From positions 217,249,800 through 217,313,799 of the forward strand of contig NC_080540.1 of assembly GCF_028640845.1 (NCBI RefSeq): a stretch of DNA of 64,000 nt, in the 5' to 3' direction. The position numbers and the translations under genes were made by a program. Within the stretch, counting starts at the first letter, position 1. Each line of letters starts with the position of its first letter. This document shows, piece by piece, positions 44,384-55,222 of the stretch. Source of the DNA: Ahaetulla prasina. Taxonomy: Eukaryota; Chordata; Lepidosauria; Squamata; Colubridae. The notes beneath the pieces were generated by a model. It worked only from the letters and a program-made list of their open reading frames with translations. It made no database searches and had not been told where the DNA came from.

Positions 44384-45172
44384 ACTGTATCTTTGTTTAG
44401 AGAGGACATTCTACTTCTGGATTATCTTGGTAGTAACATCTGTCTTTTGCAATTCCACTTTTTCTGAGATGTGGAACAAGAACTATACAATATTTTTAAT
44501 GGGAATAAAAATATAACAGCCAATATCAGAAGGATTTTACCCAAATATCAGTATATCTCTTGCCTATTTATCTCCAGCATAGAATCCACTATACCTGAGG
44601 TTGATATCTTGTGTCCATGATTGTAGTGTTCCCTGGTCTCTTCAGACAACATCAGAAATCAGTTACCTTCCCCAAGTTTTTTTTTTTTAATGTTTAGCCA
44701 TTTTTTAAAATTCTGGACTAACTCCTGTTATCTCCTTATCCCCCAAATTAGGTTGACTATTTGCAATCAAATCTAAATATTGAAAGAAATCCCCAAATAG
44801 CCCTCACTTTATGGAGGTGGTGCAAAATAAGAGAAATTGGAATGATTTATTTCCAGACTTGTACAAGTTTGGTAATGTGCAAGTTAAATACTTTTATCTG
44901 GAAAATATTTTCCAGATAAAATCTGGAATGTTAACTGTCTAGACTAGCTTGCAAAGTAGAAAAAATATCCCAGAAAAGAAGATCATGATAAGCCAGTTTC
45001 ATAATACCATCAAGAAAACAACTTTGACTCTTTAAGAGTTAAACCTGACTTGTGGGTTTAACTTTGTATTCTGTGTAGTAACCCAATAAATATTAATGTG
45101 CTGTTAAAATATTTACTTTGCAGGTTGTAGAAATAAAATGTTTTCTGTAGTGTTGCTTTGTGGGATTCTGTT
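44384..45172. other. Unique sequence, nothing recognised
   Basis: A short inverted repeat TATCTGGAAAATATTTTCCAGATA is visible at 44,895-44,918, an exact palindrome of 24 bases. No gene recognised. Confidence 0.5.
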
Positions 45173-45180
45173 TCCTAGAG

Positions 45181-45333
45181 CAGCGCCCCACCCCAACCTT
45201 TTGGGCACTAGGGACCGGTTCCGTGAAGAGAGGTTTTTTCGTGGACCAGAAGGGCTTCGCTTGTTTGCTTGGGCCCGGTTTCTGGCATGTGCAGACTGGT
45301 GTCGATCAGTGGACCAGGGGTTAGGGACCCCTG
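45181..45333. mobile_element. hAT-type MITE, GGGTCCCCAACC family (copy 2)
   Basis: CAGCGCCCCACCCCAACC...GGGGTTAGGGACCCCTG with target duplication TCCTAGAG/TCCTAGAA (45,173-45,180, 45,334-45,341). The interior has GGCACTAGGGACCGGTTCC and GTGGACCAG. Confidence 0.88.
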
Positions 45334-45432
45334 TCCTAGAATTCCCCAAGTTATTTTGCTGCTTTTCTAACCATTGAAATTGCAATTCTTGGCAGCCCCA
45401 TCCAAAAGTGATCAAGGTTAATAGCATTGGAG

Positions 45433-45649
45433 CAGGGGTGAAATCCAGCTGGTTCTGACAGGTTCTGGAGAACTGGTAGCAGAAATTTTGAGCAGTTTGA
45501 AGAACTGGCAAATACCACCTCTGTCTGGCCCCCGAGTAGGGTGGGAATGGAGATTTTGCAGTATCCTTCCCCTGGCACGCCCACCAAGCCATACCACACC
45601 CACCAAGCCACGCCCACAACCGGTGGTAAAAAATGGGATTTCACCACTG
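45433..45649. mobile_element. hAT MITE, CAGTGGTGGGTTTC family
   Basis: CAGGGGTGAAATCCAGC...GGGATTTCACCACTG with perfect target duplication CATTGGAG (45,425-45,432, 45,650-45,657). The interior shares the GGAATGGAGATTTTGCAGTA and CACCAAGCC blocks. Confidence 0.92.
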
Positions 45650-45657
45650 CATTGGAG

Positions 45658-46070
45658 TCCAATATTGGTAATGAGAATGGTGGAGAGAATATAAAAGAAG
45701 GAGCTTGCTATTATAAACTGTTACGATTTATTTGTTCAATATCAATCTTGTTTTTATCCCCAACAGCTCATGTTGGCATAAATAACACACACACATGCAA
45801 TTTTTAACCATAACAATCACTTTTTGAAGTGTAAGGTGAGTTAAGGCAGAATGATTGTCAAAAAGGTCACCAAGTTTTCGTGGCCGAGAGTGGACTTTAA
45901 CCTTAGTCTTCTGTGTCCTAATTCAGCAGCTTAAGTTGTAGTTTTGTTTCTAATGCATGCTACCACAAAGTTGGTTCTGTGTATCTAAAGCAGGTTTCCA
46001 AGCTGTGTTTATAGTAAAGACATGTAACTATTTCATTTAAAAACTGAATTATCATATTTTCCATGACAGT
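45658..46070. other. Unique sequence, nothing recognised
   Basis: A short ACAC run near 45,786. Nothing else recognised. Confidence 0.5.
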
Positions 46071-46225
46071 ACATGTAGTCCTCCACTTATGACCGCAATT
46101 GAGACCAATATTTCCATTGCTAAGCAAGACAGTTAAATTAGTTTAGCCTCATTTTACAACCTTTCTAGCAGTTGTTAAGTTAGTAATACGGCTGTTAAGT
46201 GAATCTGGCTTCCCCCTTGACAGTA
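46071..46225. mobile_element. Tc1/mariner-like MITE, one end
   Basis: ACATGTAGTCCTCCACTTATGACC, CAATTGAGACC, then GTTGTTAAGTTAGTAAT and GTTAAGTGAATCTGGCTTCC. The other end is missing. Confidence 0.8.
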
Positions 46226-46249
46226 AACCCTTCTTTGCCGTAATGGCTT

Positions 46250-46610
46250 TTGATTTCCTGGTCTTTCATTAATTTGGACAATCCTGTTTTAAGCCTTTTC
46301 CAATTCTTCATGTTTACCATAGTTGCTGGCACCAAACTCTATAGTATAGCTATGTGGAAAAAAAAATACTTCTTAGTTCTGAATCTCCCTGCATTTAGTT
46401 GCAGTGGATGACCTCAAGTTCTAGCATCATGAGAAAGACCAAAAAAAGGTTCTTTGTTATTGAATGGTGCATAATTTTCTAGGCCTTTAATCATGCCTCT
46501 TTTACCCTTCTTCACTCTAAGCTGGAGTCCTGATTACTATAGGCTCTTCTTATGGGAGAAACTGACACAGCCCTTGTTCATGGCTCCTTTTTGTACTGTT
46601 TTCTAATATT
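46250..46610 (-). mobile_element. CR1-type LINE fragment
   Basis: CTGAATCTCCCTGCATTTAG, GTGGATGACCTCAAGTTCTAG, CCTTTAATCATGCCTCTTTTACC, CTAAGCTGGAGTCCTGATT and CCTTGTTCATGGCTCC are the minus strand of a reptile CR1-type 3' ORF2 region. It is diverged. Confidence 0.65.
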
Positions 46611-46624
46611 AAAATAATAATTGG

Positions 46625-46945
46625 CATGGTCTCTCCAAAAGTTGCTCTTGCCAGAGCCATTAGACTACAGTTACTCTCAACCCATACCTTTTACCTTAAA
46701 CTGTCTATCGTGGACCTTCCATGTTTCTTAAGAGGTCCCTAAGGGGGCGTGCATAAGCACACCAGCGTGCCTACTGTCCCTGTCCTACTGTCCCCATTTA
46801 TATGTAATCATTCTTAGTGTTTATGGCTATGTTTTGCCTATTTATATCCTTTTATTTGTGCCAATTTTTTTCATGTGTCCATGTCTGTGTCTATACTGTT
46901 ACTTGTTTCCTTCTACTTGTTGACAAATAAATAAATAAAATAAAC
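46625..46945 (+). mobile_element. LINE 3' UTR fragment with AAATAAAT tail
   Basis: AAGAGGTCCCTAAGGGGGCGTGCATAAGC, CACCAGCGTGCCTAC, CCATTTATATGTAATC and a TTGACAAATAAATAAATAAA terminus. This looks like a LINE 3' UTR, in opposite orientation to the fragment before it. Confidence 0.7.
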
Positions 46946-47260
46946 AAACCTTAGCAAAAATGATTGAAGGTTATGATGGGGATGCTTAAGTAGATTTGGA
47001 AGGCAAGTTGTTTAAAAATAATGGGTTTAGTATTACATGAATTAGTTTATAGTCCCTTGACTTTTCTTCTCTGGCACAGTTGCAAAGAAACCTTTTGTTG
47101 GTAAACTCCGAATTTCTGTTGGCTTTAAACTGGACAAATTAGGGTTAATGGTGGCTTACTGAAATAAGTTCTTGTTATTGCTACCGTTAGCTTGTTTCAA
47201 TGAATCTTATATAATATTAACCATACTTTGCTTAGAATAATAACAAAAATTTAAAATGCA

Positions 47261-47585
47261 GTTAGCCCTGAGTTTGTGACCCTTCGTTTTAGTGACAGTT
47301 CAAAGTGACGTGGTCTTGAAAAAAGTGACTGATGACCAATGCTTTCATTTATGACCTTTGCAGCAACTCTGTTTTCACGTGATTGTGATTTGGAATTCGT
47401 CAACCAGAATGTATTTACGGTGGTTGCAACGTCCCAAGATCACATGATCATTAGTTGAGACCTTCCTGGAGGAGGGGGGGATCTGTCAATCAAAGCGAGA
47501 TTTACTTAACAGCCATGCGATTCACTTCATGACCGCATTGCTTAGTGACAGAAGTTCCAATCCCAGTTTTGATTGGAAGTTGAAT
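47261..47585. mobile_element. Tc1/mariner-like MITE, near full length
   Basis: GTTAGCCCTGAGTTTGTGACC, AGTGACAGTTCAAAGTGAC, TTTCACGTGATTGTG, GGTTGCAACGTCCCAAGATC and GCATTGCTTAGTGACAGAAG. The terminal repeats are damaged. Confidence 0.75.
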
Positions 47586-48109
47586 ACTAATTATAACCAA
47601 AACCTCCCCTTTATCATGAAGACATAACCCACAAAAATAAAGTCTATGTTTGCCTACAGACATTATATAATAGTTCTATGTCATAACAAATATTGAACAC
47701 ATTTCCACAGATTTTGCAGCAGCCCAATATATTAAGTAATTGCTGTCATCAGAAGAGAAAACAATTTATTCCCTCAATCCAAATTTTAGCCTTCCGTTCC
47801 ATCCACTGATATCTATTGATGCAGAAGGAGAAAGGGAGACATAATTGTTGGCTGTTTTAGTTTATATTGTGTGCATGGCTTAAATCCGGGGTACGTGGCT
47901 ACCCACTTGTGTTGGTAAAAGGTTGTAATAGCATGTGAGAATGACCTTGGGAATTAGGGAAGAGTCAGAGTGCTAGTCAGATAAGGGGCAGCTTACCCTG
48001 CAGCAGGAATATGGGCATGAGAAACATCTCAGAAGGGACCCTCCCTATTTCCCTGGATTAGAAAGGTGACAGGAGAGAGATGTACTTTTAGACATTTAAG
48101 ATTGATATC
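47586..48109. other. Unique sequence, nothing recognised
   Basis: No feature recognised. Confidence 0.5.
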
Positions 48110-48895
48110 AACCTTGCGAGGTAGTAGGGCATCCAGATATAATAGAAGAACTACTATATTATAAGACCACATTAACAGAACATTGCAAATTTGAAAGTAC
48201 ATTCCTCTACTGCTGTTTTTGCAATCTAAGAAACTAGAAAGGGTCTCTCCCGAGATGTTTGCCATATCTACCCACATGCCTACTGCAAGCTAAGCTGTGT
48301 TCTGACCCAGCTCCCAAACATGACAAACCCTCTGTACCTAATTGTTCCCTTTATTAGGGGCGCCAGCAGCCCCAGGAAAAAAATCTCTCTCACATACACA
48401 GCAGGCTAACAAGTCTGTTCGACAGGGAGATGAATAGTTGTCTACCACACCTATTCATTTCCACCTCCTGCCTTTTATCCCCAGAGCTAGGGTGGGGCTT
48501 CGCTAGCAGCGGTGGCTCTTCCGTCCCAAGGACCATCCCATAGATTTCCACTGCTCTCCTCTTCTCTGCCTTCTGCACATCTGCGCATCAGGCACTGGAC
48601 CCAGCTGTTCCTCCTCTTCCTCATCAGCCACCTCCAGACCTGGGGGCTGTTGACTCTCCATCTGAGGGCTTATGGACTGGCCAGGCTCCACCTCTATCTC
48701 TGACAGCACCATTCCCTCTTTCCCCTTGGAGCTCTCAGATTGCCTTTATGTTGGCCCTGACTCCCACGCTGCCTCATCTGATTTGGCAGCCCGAGGGGCC
48801 AGCGGCCATCAGGCCACCACAAGCTGCTGCTTATCTGACCATTGTCCTGGCTACAGTCTTCTCCCTGTCTTCTAAGGTGCTATGCCCATAAGCTA
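48110..48895 (-). mobile_element. Probable solo LTR, longer copy of the 12,140 element
   Basis: On the minus strand it has a GGGATAAAAGG TATA-like element (about 48,476-48,486), then AATAAAGGG (about 48,352-48,360), a possible poly(A) signal, in the order expected of U3-R-U5. Outer blocks match 12,140-12,350. The 525-bp inner part, bounded by TCTGACC motifs (48,310 and 48,836), is absent there. Exact ends and TG...CA termini are uncertain and I see no target duplication. The frames across it (Glu/Gln/Gly-rich on the minus strand) are not recognised. Confidence 0.5.
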
Positions 48896-49727
48896 TTACA
48901 GAGCTGAAGAAAACACCTTATGATATGTTATGATATGTACACATCTCTGCTTGTTGATGACACTGCTGATTCTCTTTTCCTGCATGGAGTAAAAGCTTGT
49001 AAAGCTCTTAAATCTAAACGCTAGTGTTTTATGCTAATACAGAGAAACTTTTTAAAACTTTTATTTACATAGAAGTAGGTGTTAGCACCAGCAAGCCGTG
49101 ACCACCTTAATAGCACCTACATTGACCTAGCTGAATTGAAATAAAATCATTTCCGTGGCAGCCTAACAACTTGGGTCTCAATGAATGTCCCTGAAAAATG
49201 ACCCCTAGCTGCCATTTGGTTCTATCTGTTGCTACAAAACAGTTGGAAGGATGCAAGATATTTTGTGAAGGGGTGGGAGACTGTATATGGCTACACTTGT
49301 TTTCCAGTTAGTCTGATATTCAGGTGCTGATTTCACCTTTTTGGCAAATTCTTGAATGCTTTTAGGCATTTTCCAATCAAATTATAATGGCAGGCATATC
49401 AGAGGTCTCAAGAATGGATAGTTGATAGTGGCTTCACTGGAAATACAACCCTTAGTGTACTGGTTGTGGGTGGCTTATCTGTAAGTGGAGGCATCCATTG
49501 ATTTTTCTTGGTTCTGCGACTAGGAAAATCTGATTGAATTTTAAAATGTGTACAGCCCTCTCAAAATAAATGATACGACTAAAACACGCTTTGGCATGCT
49601 GGCATAAATTGGGGGCAAACATTGAAATGAAATTGGCCGATTTCTTGTTCCACTATATTTGAAGTTCTCTGTTGCATTTCTGCAGATATTTGCATGGAGT
49701 GGTTTGGATTCACCCATTGCACCAAAA
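48896..49727. other. Unique sequence, nothing recognised
   Basis: No feature recognised. Confidence 0.5.
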
Positions 49728-49862
49728 CAGTGTTTCTCAACCTTAACAAATTTAGGACAGGTGGACTTCAACTCCCAAAAATCTCCAGCCAGCCATGCTG
49801 CCTGGGGATTTCTGGGAGTTGAAGTCCCCCTCTCTTAAACTTGCCAAAGTTGAGAAACACTG
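49728..49862. mobile_element. Palindromic hAT MITE (135 bp, copy 3)
   Basis: CAGTGTTTCTCAACCTTAAC...AAAGTTGAGAAACACTG with target duplication CACCAAAA/CACTAAAG (49,720-49,727, 49,863-49,870). The inner arms (GACTTCAACTCCCA) match 7465 and 9359 but the outer 15 bases differ, so it is a sister subfamily. Confidence 0.92.
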
Positions 49863-49870
49863 CACTAAAG

Positions 49871-50527
49871 CATAATGTTTGTAGCTGGAGGTTAACATGT
49901 TTTTAGTGAGCCCAACCATTATCACTTGAAAACCATAGCATGTTTTGTTAAACCTGATATTGTGGTTTATTCTGAAAATCATGATTAAATGTGTTTCTCC
50001 ATGCTATTTCTCTTTATGTGAAATGTGAATTTAATTCATAATTCCAGTTGATACACTTAGGATCTCAGCACAGTTTGGGTGACCAACCTAGGTGATGAAT
50101 TCTATATTTTAGAGCTGCTTAATTTTAATTATAACTTATTTACACACATACTCAAGTTTCAGGCCACTGTTTCCCAACCTCTTTATGTGGACCTGAATAT
50201 GATCAAGAGCTTTTGAGGATCCTACCTCCGGTGCCCTATGTAGGCCGTGTTGCTAATATGAGATGTGTGAGTATTATTGTAATACCGGTCCTCTAGATAG
50301 CATTTGTGAGATTGCAACATCAAAATTTATTTTCAGCTTTTGGTATTCATATTTGAAATATTGTGAGATTTTGTACAAGGCGGCAATGCCCCCCTAATTT
50401 TGGTTATTCAAGGTATATTTTTATTTTAGAGCTGACCACAGGGACGATCCTGAGCCATAATTTGGGTGATTCTAGAAAGTCTCAATTTATTTAAACCTGT
50501 TTATAACACTTTCAGAATGCAATATAG
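49871..50527. other. Unique sequence, possible old inverted-repeat element
   Basis: GGTTAACATG...CATAGCATGTTTTGTTAAACC near 49,890-49,955 may be an old element. Nothing else recognised. Confidence 0.4.
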
Positions 50528-50870
50528 CAGTGTTGGTGAACCTTTTTGGCACCGAGTGCTGAAACGGGAGAGCGTGCCTGTGGGAGCACTGGAAACCAGA
50601 AGAGCAGTTCCCCAGTGTGCATGCGCGGGAGCACCAAAAACCGGAAGAGCAGTTCCCCGGTGCGCAGGTGTGGGAGTGCTGAAAACTGGAAAGCTGAGCT
50701 TCCGCCGAGCGCATGCATGTAGGTCACTTGGTCTTCTGGTTTCTGGCACACATGCATGCGCAAAGACAAGCTAGCGGAACATGGAAGAGCAATGGGCGAT
50801 GGCTAGTGTGCCTGGAGAGATGGATCTGCATGCCACTTCCGGCACGCGTGACCTAGGTTCGCCATCATTG
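50528..50870. mobile_element. hAT-type element, GTTGGTGAACC family
   Basis: CAGTGTTGGTGAACCTTTTTGGCACC...CTAGGTTCGCCATCATTG, with flanks CAATATAG and AAATATAG as an imperfect 8-bp target duplication. The interior holds three units of about 44 bp with GGAGCAC(T/C)...AAACC(A/G)GAAGAGCAGTTCCCC (about 50,583-50,700). The same family is at 2275 and 55,223. Confidence 0.85.
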
Positions 50871-50879
50871 GAAATATAG

Positions 50880-51459
50880 TATTGATTATTGAAGGCAAAG
50901 TTGAGAACAGGTATACTTTAGTGTAGCAAATAAGAGTATTAATTCAGAGTGTTGTTTAGATTATTTCTCCATTTTTTGTGCATTCTTCGTGTAGCTACTA
51001 CTTCATCATTAGAAGTGTGGTAATCATACTGATCTGTATTATTGTAGGATTAATAATTAACTAATGTATATTTTCCTGGAATGGATTTCACAAGTCATAA
51101 CTGGACATGTTGCTTGTTTGAGTGACTATGTCTATGCAAAGTAAGGTAAAACCCACTCAGAATCTCCTTGATAGGTGGCATAAAAAATTAGTAATAAATA
51201 ATAAGGAAAAGTAAACAATTTGGGCTCTCCAAACTCCTCTAACATTATTTCTGACACTAATCATGTTGGTCTCTCCTTATTATCCAGACTATTCTCTATG
51301 CCAAGAGATGGCATGTTAGATGTTTGCCTTAATGGCTCATTTACTGTAAAATGGTCTTTGGTGTTACAACAGTGTGAAAATTGGAAAGTGCTTGTTTTCC
51401 TTTTTGCTACTGTTTGAAGGCTTTGATTTTTGTGACATCCGAGGTTTATTTTATTTTGT
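50880..51459. other. Unique sequence, nothing recognised
   Basis: No feature recognised. Confidence 0.5.
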
Positions 51460-51685
51460 ACTAATTTATTTATTTTTATCCTGCCTTTATTACTTTTTAT
51501 AAATAAGTGTGAACTTACCTAATACTCCCTCCTCCTCCTCCTACGTTTCCTATAGCAACCACCCTGTGAGGTAGATTGGGCTGAGAGAGAGAGGGACTGA
51601 CCCAAAATCACCCAACTGGCTTTCATGCCTAAGGCAGAACTAGAACTCCCAGTCTTTTGATTTCTAGCTTGATGGCATTTTTTAA
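51460..51685 (-). mobile_element. tRNA-derived SINE, second family
   Basis: On the plus strand: TTATTTATTTTTATCCTGCC, AATACTCCCTCCTCCTCC, CACCCTGTGAGGTAGATTGG, CAACTGGCTTTCATGCC and GGCAGAACTAGAACTCCCAG, ending in CTAGCTTGATGGC. Same family as 1530-1755 and 52,345-52,470, here with a TTTA-containing 3' tail. Confidence 0.8.
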
Positions 51686-52110
51686 AAAAAAGATATTAAC
51701 ATTCCTCACATGTTTGTAACATTAAAGGACATTGTGAGGTGAATTGGCAGGGACAACGTAAGTGCGTATGTAGCCAAGTAGGATATGTGTGCAGTTGGGT
51801 TCAACCTTCTGGATTTGGCTGTCCTCAATGGAAGGCAATATCACTTTTATGTGTGCTAAATTTGTTTTAGCATAAGCAGATTATTCAGTGGCAAACTGAA
51901 GTTAAACAGTGGCTATATTTGGGCTGCTTTTATTGTCATAGGTGTACTTGTAGGCTTTAACCACCTAATAAAACAAAAGCTTCAATGAAGCATTCATACT
52001 AATTTGTTTGAAAGCAAACTTTAATTACTAAAATGTACTTCTCAAACACTTTAATGGACTCATTTAGTAACTGCCTAAATGAATAGAATTCTATTATGTG
52101 TCTGTTAAAC
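51686..52110. other. Unique sequence, nothing recognised
   Basis: No feature recognised. Confidence 0.5.
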
Positions 52111-52293
52111 CAGGGGTCCCCAATCCCCAGTTCGCGGACTAGCATCGGTCTGCGGCATGCCAGGAACTGGACTGCGCAAACAAGTGAAGCCCCAGGGATG
52201 TGGGCAGCACACAAAACCATGTCCCCTTCTGGTCTGTGGAAAATCCTTTCTCCACGGAACCAGTCCTGGTGCCCAAAAGATTGGGGGCCGCTG
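52111..52293. mobile_element. hAT-type MITE, GGGTCCCCAACC family (copy 3)
   Basis: CAGGGGTCCCCAATCCC...AAGATTGGGGGCCGCTG. The interior has CGCGGACTAGCATCGGTC and GGAACCAGTCCTGGTGCCC. Flanks TGTTAAAC/CATTAAAT are a weak target duplication. Confidence 0.87.
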
Positions 52294-52344
52294 CATTAAA
52301 TTATTAAACATATTATACAATGCATAGAAAATGTAAGCCTTTTG

Positions 52345-52470
52345 TAATAATTGGTCCAGTAGTTAAGGCACCAGGCTAGAAACCAGGAGACTCTGAGTTC
52401 TAGTTCTATTTTAGGCATGAAAGCCAGCTGGGTGAGTTTAAGCCACTCACTCTCACTCAGCACATGATGT
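52345..52470 (+). mobile_element. tRNA-derived SINE head, second family
   Basis: TTGGTCCAGTAGTTAAGGCACC, GGCTAGAAACCAGGAGAC, GAGTTCTAGTTC (B-box-like) and CATGAAAGCCAGCTGGGTGA. It is truncated at the 3' side. Confidence 0.82.
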
Positions 52471-54149
52471 CAGGTTCAAGCAACAAGCTGGTCAGACAGT
52501 TCCTGTCACAACCAAAGTTTCAACATTCAGTTGATCTGAAAAGCATACTCTGCACATGTGGGAAAAGCACAAGGAAGTAAAAGAATGTAAGACTTCTGAA
52601 TATGTAATGAAGTCAAATATAAGAGCAGATGTACTTTTGCTCTAACACTTAAACCCTTCTTATAGCTATATAAAAATCATATTATTCCATTTCAGCTAGC
52701 TTCAGGAAAAAATAAAGTTTTAGGAATAAGGTTTGGAAATTCAGTGATTGGCACCTATTACATTTTTTGGGAAGAGAATGATTTTGTTTTTGGGTTTGCT
52801 GTTCTACTTAATATTAACAACTAGGGTTAAAATTTTAGGGAAAATGGAAACACCTAGAAAAAGCATTATCCCCCTCCCTTTTTAAAAAAATAGAAAATAG
52901 CTGCTAAATATTTCCATTTTTTTAAAGAAATAAAAGAAATAGTATCACAAAATCTATTAAGCAGCATAATCTATTAAAGTACCCATACTAAATTAAGAAA
53001 AGGAACAGCATGCTAAAGTCATCTTCATTCAGAAAAATTAAAATTTTCTGAATTCCATGGAAATTATTAAAAAAATTCAGAAGCATTAGTAACTGCTAAC
53101 AAGCTTCCGTTTGGGAGGCTTATTTTGGTTTTAGTGTTATCTTTTTGTTTAATTTTCCTAAACAGGCAAAATTGGAAGAAATTGTATTTCTTAGATCAGC
53201 AGCTTTTTGCTTCCTTTATAAATAAATTTGCTCAAATGAATAATTAGTAATTGAATAATTTGTATAAATATTGGGCATCCTTGTTAATTTCAATGAAATT
53301 AACATAGTGATTTTATTTCTATAAAATGTTCTAAAATATTAACTGTATTTCAATTTTCTCAGTTTTTACAGTTCTGTCTTCAAAACTTTCTATGTTGCTT
53401 CAAAATAAATTTCTGGGAATTTTATAGTTCTATTTTTTAACCATCAGTAAATACGAGGTAACCTGGTTATTTCAGTATGCCTAATATACCTTGGTTGCCT
53501 TGGATTCCCCACTTAAAATCTCTAAACATTGGAGAACAATGATTACCAGATGTATTTTGAGTAATTATTGTGTTGTTGACCAATTTAGAATGGTGTACAG
53601 TACATTTCAGAGATATTTTTGGTGGGAAGTTTTACTTTTCTTAACTGGCATTGCCAGTTAAGGCTTTAACTGCATCAGTGGCAAATATATAACTACATTG
53701 TGGGAAACAGTTCTTTTTTTATTTTATTGAAAAGTCCTCAAGTTGCTTTGCCTGATTTACTTTGATTTGATGTGTCCTCTTACTGTGCCTTGGAGCAGAG
53801 TAATGATGTTACAAGAATTAATTGTTCTGATAGTAGACTCGGAATATTCACAGACAAGCTATGCATTTTTGTCCATAGCTTTCTCATTAGGACATCCGAG
53901 TGTTTCAGTCATGGGCTGGCAAAGTTGAACTGTAATTGAAGAAATAAGGGCAATGTGAATTGCGTTCCTTTTGCTTGGAGATAGAAAACTAGTTTGGTGA
54001 AGAATGGTGATATAGTACAATAGAATGTAGAATAATTTGTTTAAGATGTACATGTTAAAAAAGTACAACTTATTTGTATTAGTCTCTTACAAGAAGAACA
54101 GCACTAAGTTTGTGAATAGTTTGTGAAGAAGCTCTTTGGCGAATGACCA
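52471..54149. other. Unique AT-rich sequence, nothing recognised
   Basis: 1.7 kb of AT-rich sequence with many A/T runs. No exon or repeat family recognised. Confidence 0.5.
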
Positions 54150-54385
54150 GTTTGTATGTGTATATGTGTATGTATGTATATATATATATGTATATGTATA
54201 TGTAGGTCTTTGGTTATTCGGGTTTTCTCCCGCGTAAAATTAGAAGTGTTTTGGCAGATGTTTCGATGAAGTCTCATTCGTAATCTTCAGGCTTCAGCTT
54301 CGTGCTTCTTAGGAGCAAGGTATATGTATATACATATAGAGTATATGTATATGTATATGTGTATACACACATACACATAGAGAGC
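54150..54385. repeat. TATG/TATA microsatellites around a Penelope-like fragment
   Basis: GTATGTGTATATG-type repeats (54,153-54,202 and 54,320-54,377) flank a short non-repetitive block at 54,205-54,318. The repeat has the same composition on both sides, so the fragment either inserted in the microsatellite or seeded it. Confidence 0.88.
54205..54318 (-). mobile_element. Penelope-like fragment with hammerhead-like motif
   Basis: On the minus strand CTGAAGA (complement of 54,284-54,290) fits CUGANGA. It is followed by a potential stem of ACGAA/TTCAT type with mismatches and GAAAC (complement of 54,260-54,264). The block with GGGTTTTCTCCCGCGTAAAATT is a repeat found across reptile genomes. The element name is an inference. 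Confidence 0.45.
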
Positions 54386-55214
54386 TCATTCTATTATTGT
54401 CCTGCTGATCTTAGACACTGAGTGTTAAACAACCACAACCAAAATAGAGTGTCTTCAAGATTTAAGTTATATCATACTTTTTCTGATGTAGTAAATATTT
54501 CAGTCAGACTGCTTGCTATGGAGAAAGAATCTCAAATAGCTTAGAGTTTTTGCTTTCTTCCTCCACTAAGAACACTTGGTAGCTTCTGTGTAAATTATTA
54601 TTGATTACTCTGGTTATCTATATAACTCTCTGCTGACCCCATTAAATGTTGTTGAAACAGAGCGTATTAACACCAGAATTACTGCTGTTTGGGTTTAGTT
54701 ATACCAATGCAACTCCACTGTAAGATTGTTCAAATTCAAATTCATCTTCATTAGCTTCATTAGCTAGTGATTGTTATTATAATAGTAGAACTTAGACTAC
54801 TCTAGCAAGAGTATGGATGTCAAATGTTCAAATAGTTTCTTCTTTTCATTAAAGACTTGCTTTCAGTAAAGAAGTATATTAAAGAAGTATATTATGTGCC
54901 CTACAGAGATAATACATACCTTACAGAGATAGAGTCATGGTTGTGATAGAATATCTTTAATAAAGCTTGTGAAAAGTTGCCTCTGCAGTTCAATGGTCTG
55001 ATTAGGCTGGAGCAAGAATAAGTTATTTACATGTTTTTAAAAGGACTTTGCAGATGCAATTCTAGTTAGCCCAGATCACAGCAGAAATCTTTTTTAAAAT
55101 GTAGGCTTTAAGGGGTAAATATCAGATGACAGACAACCATGACGATTGTCTTATATGTTCAGTATAAGATGGTACAAAGAGCTCCTTGTAAAATTTTAAA
55201 ATATCTGTACCATA
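54386..55214. other. Unique sequence, nothing recognised
   Basis: Short local duplications (AAAGAAGTATATTA near 54,868-54,893) are visible. No gene recognised. Confidence 0.5.
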
Positions 55215-55222
55215 ACTTAGAG

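Noticed and set aside
48503..48712. Glu/Gln-rich minus-strand frame as an acidic-domain exon
   Set aside because: It lies in the U3-like part of a putative LTR and ends without splice sites.
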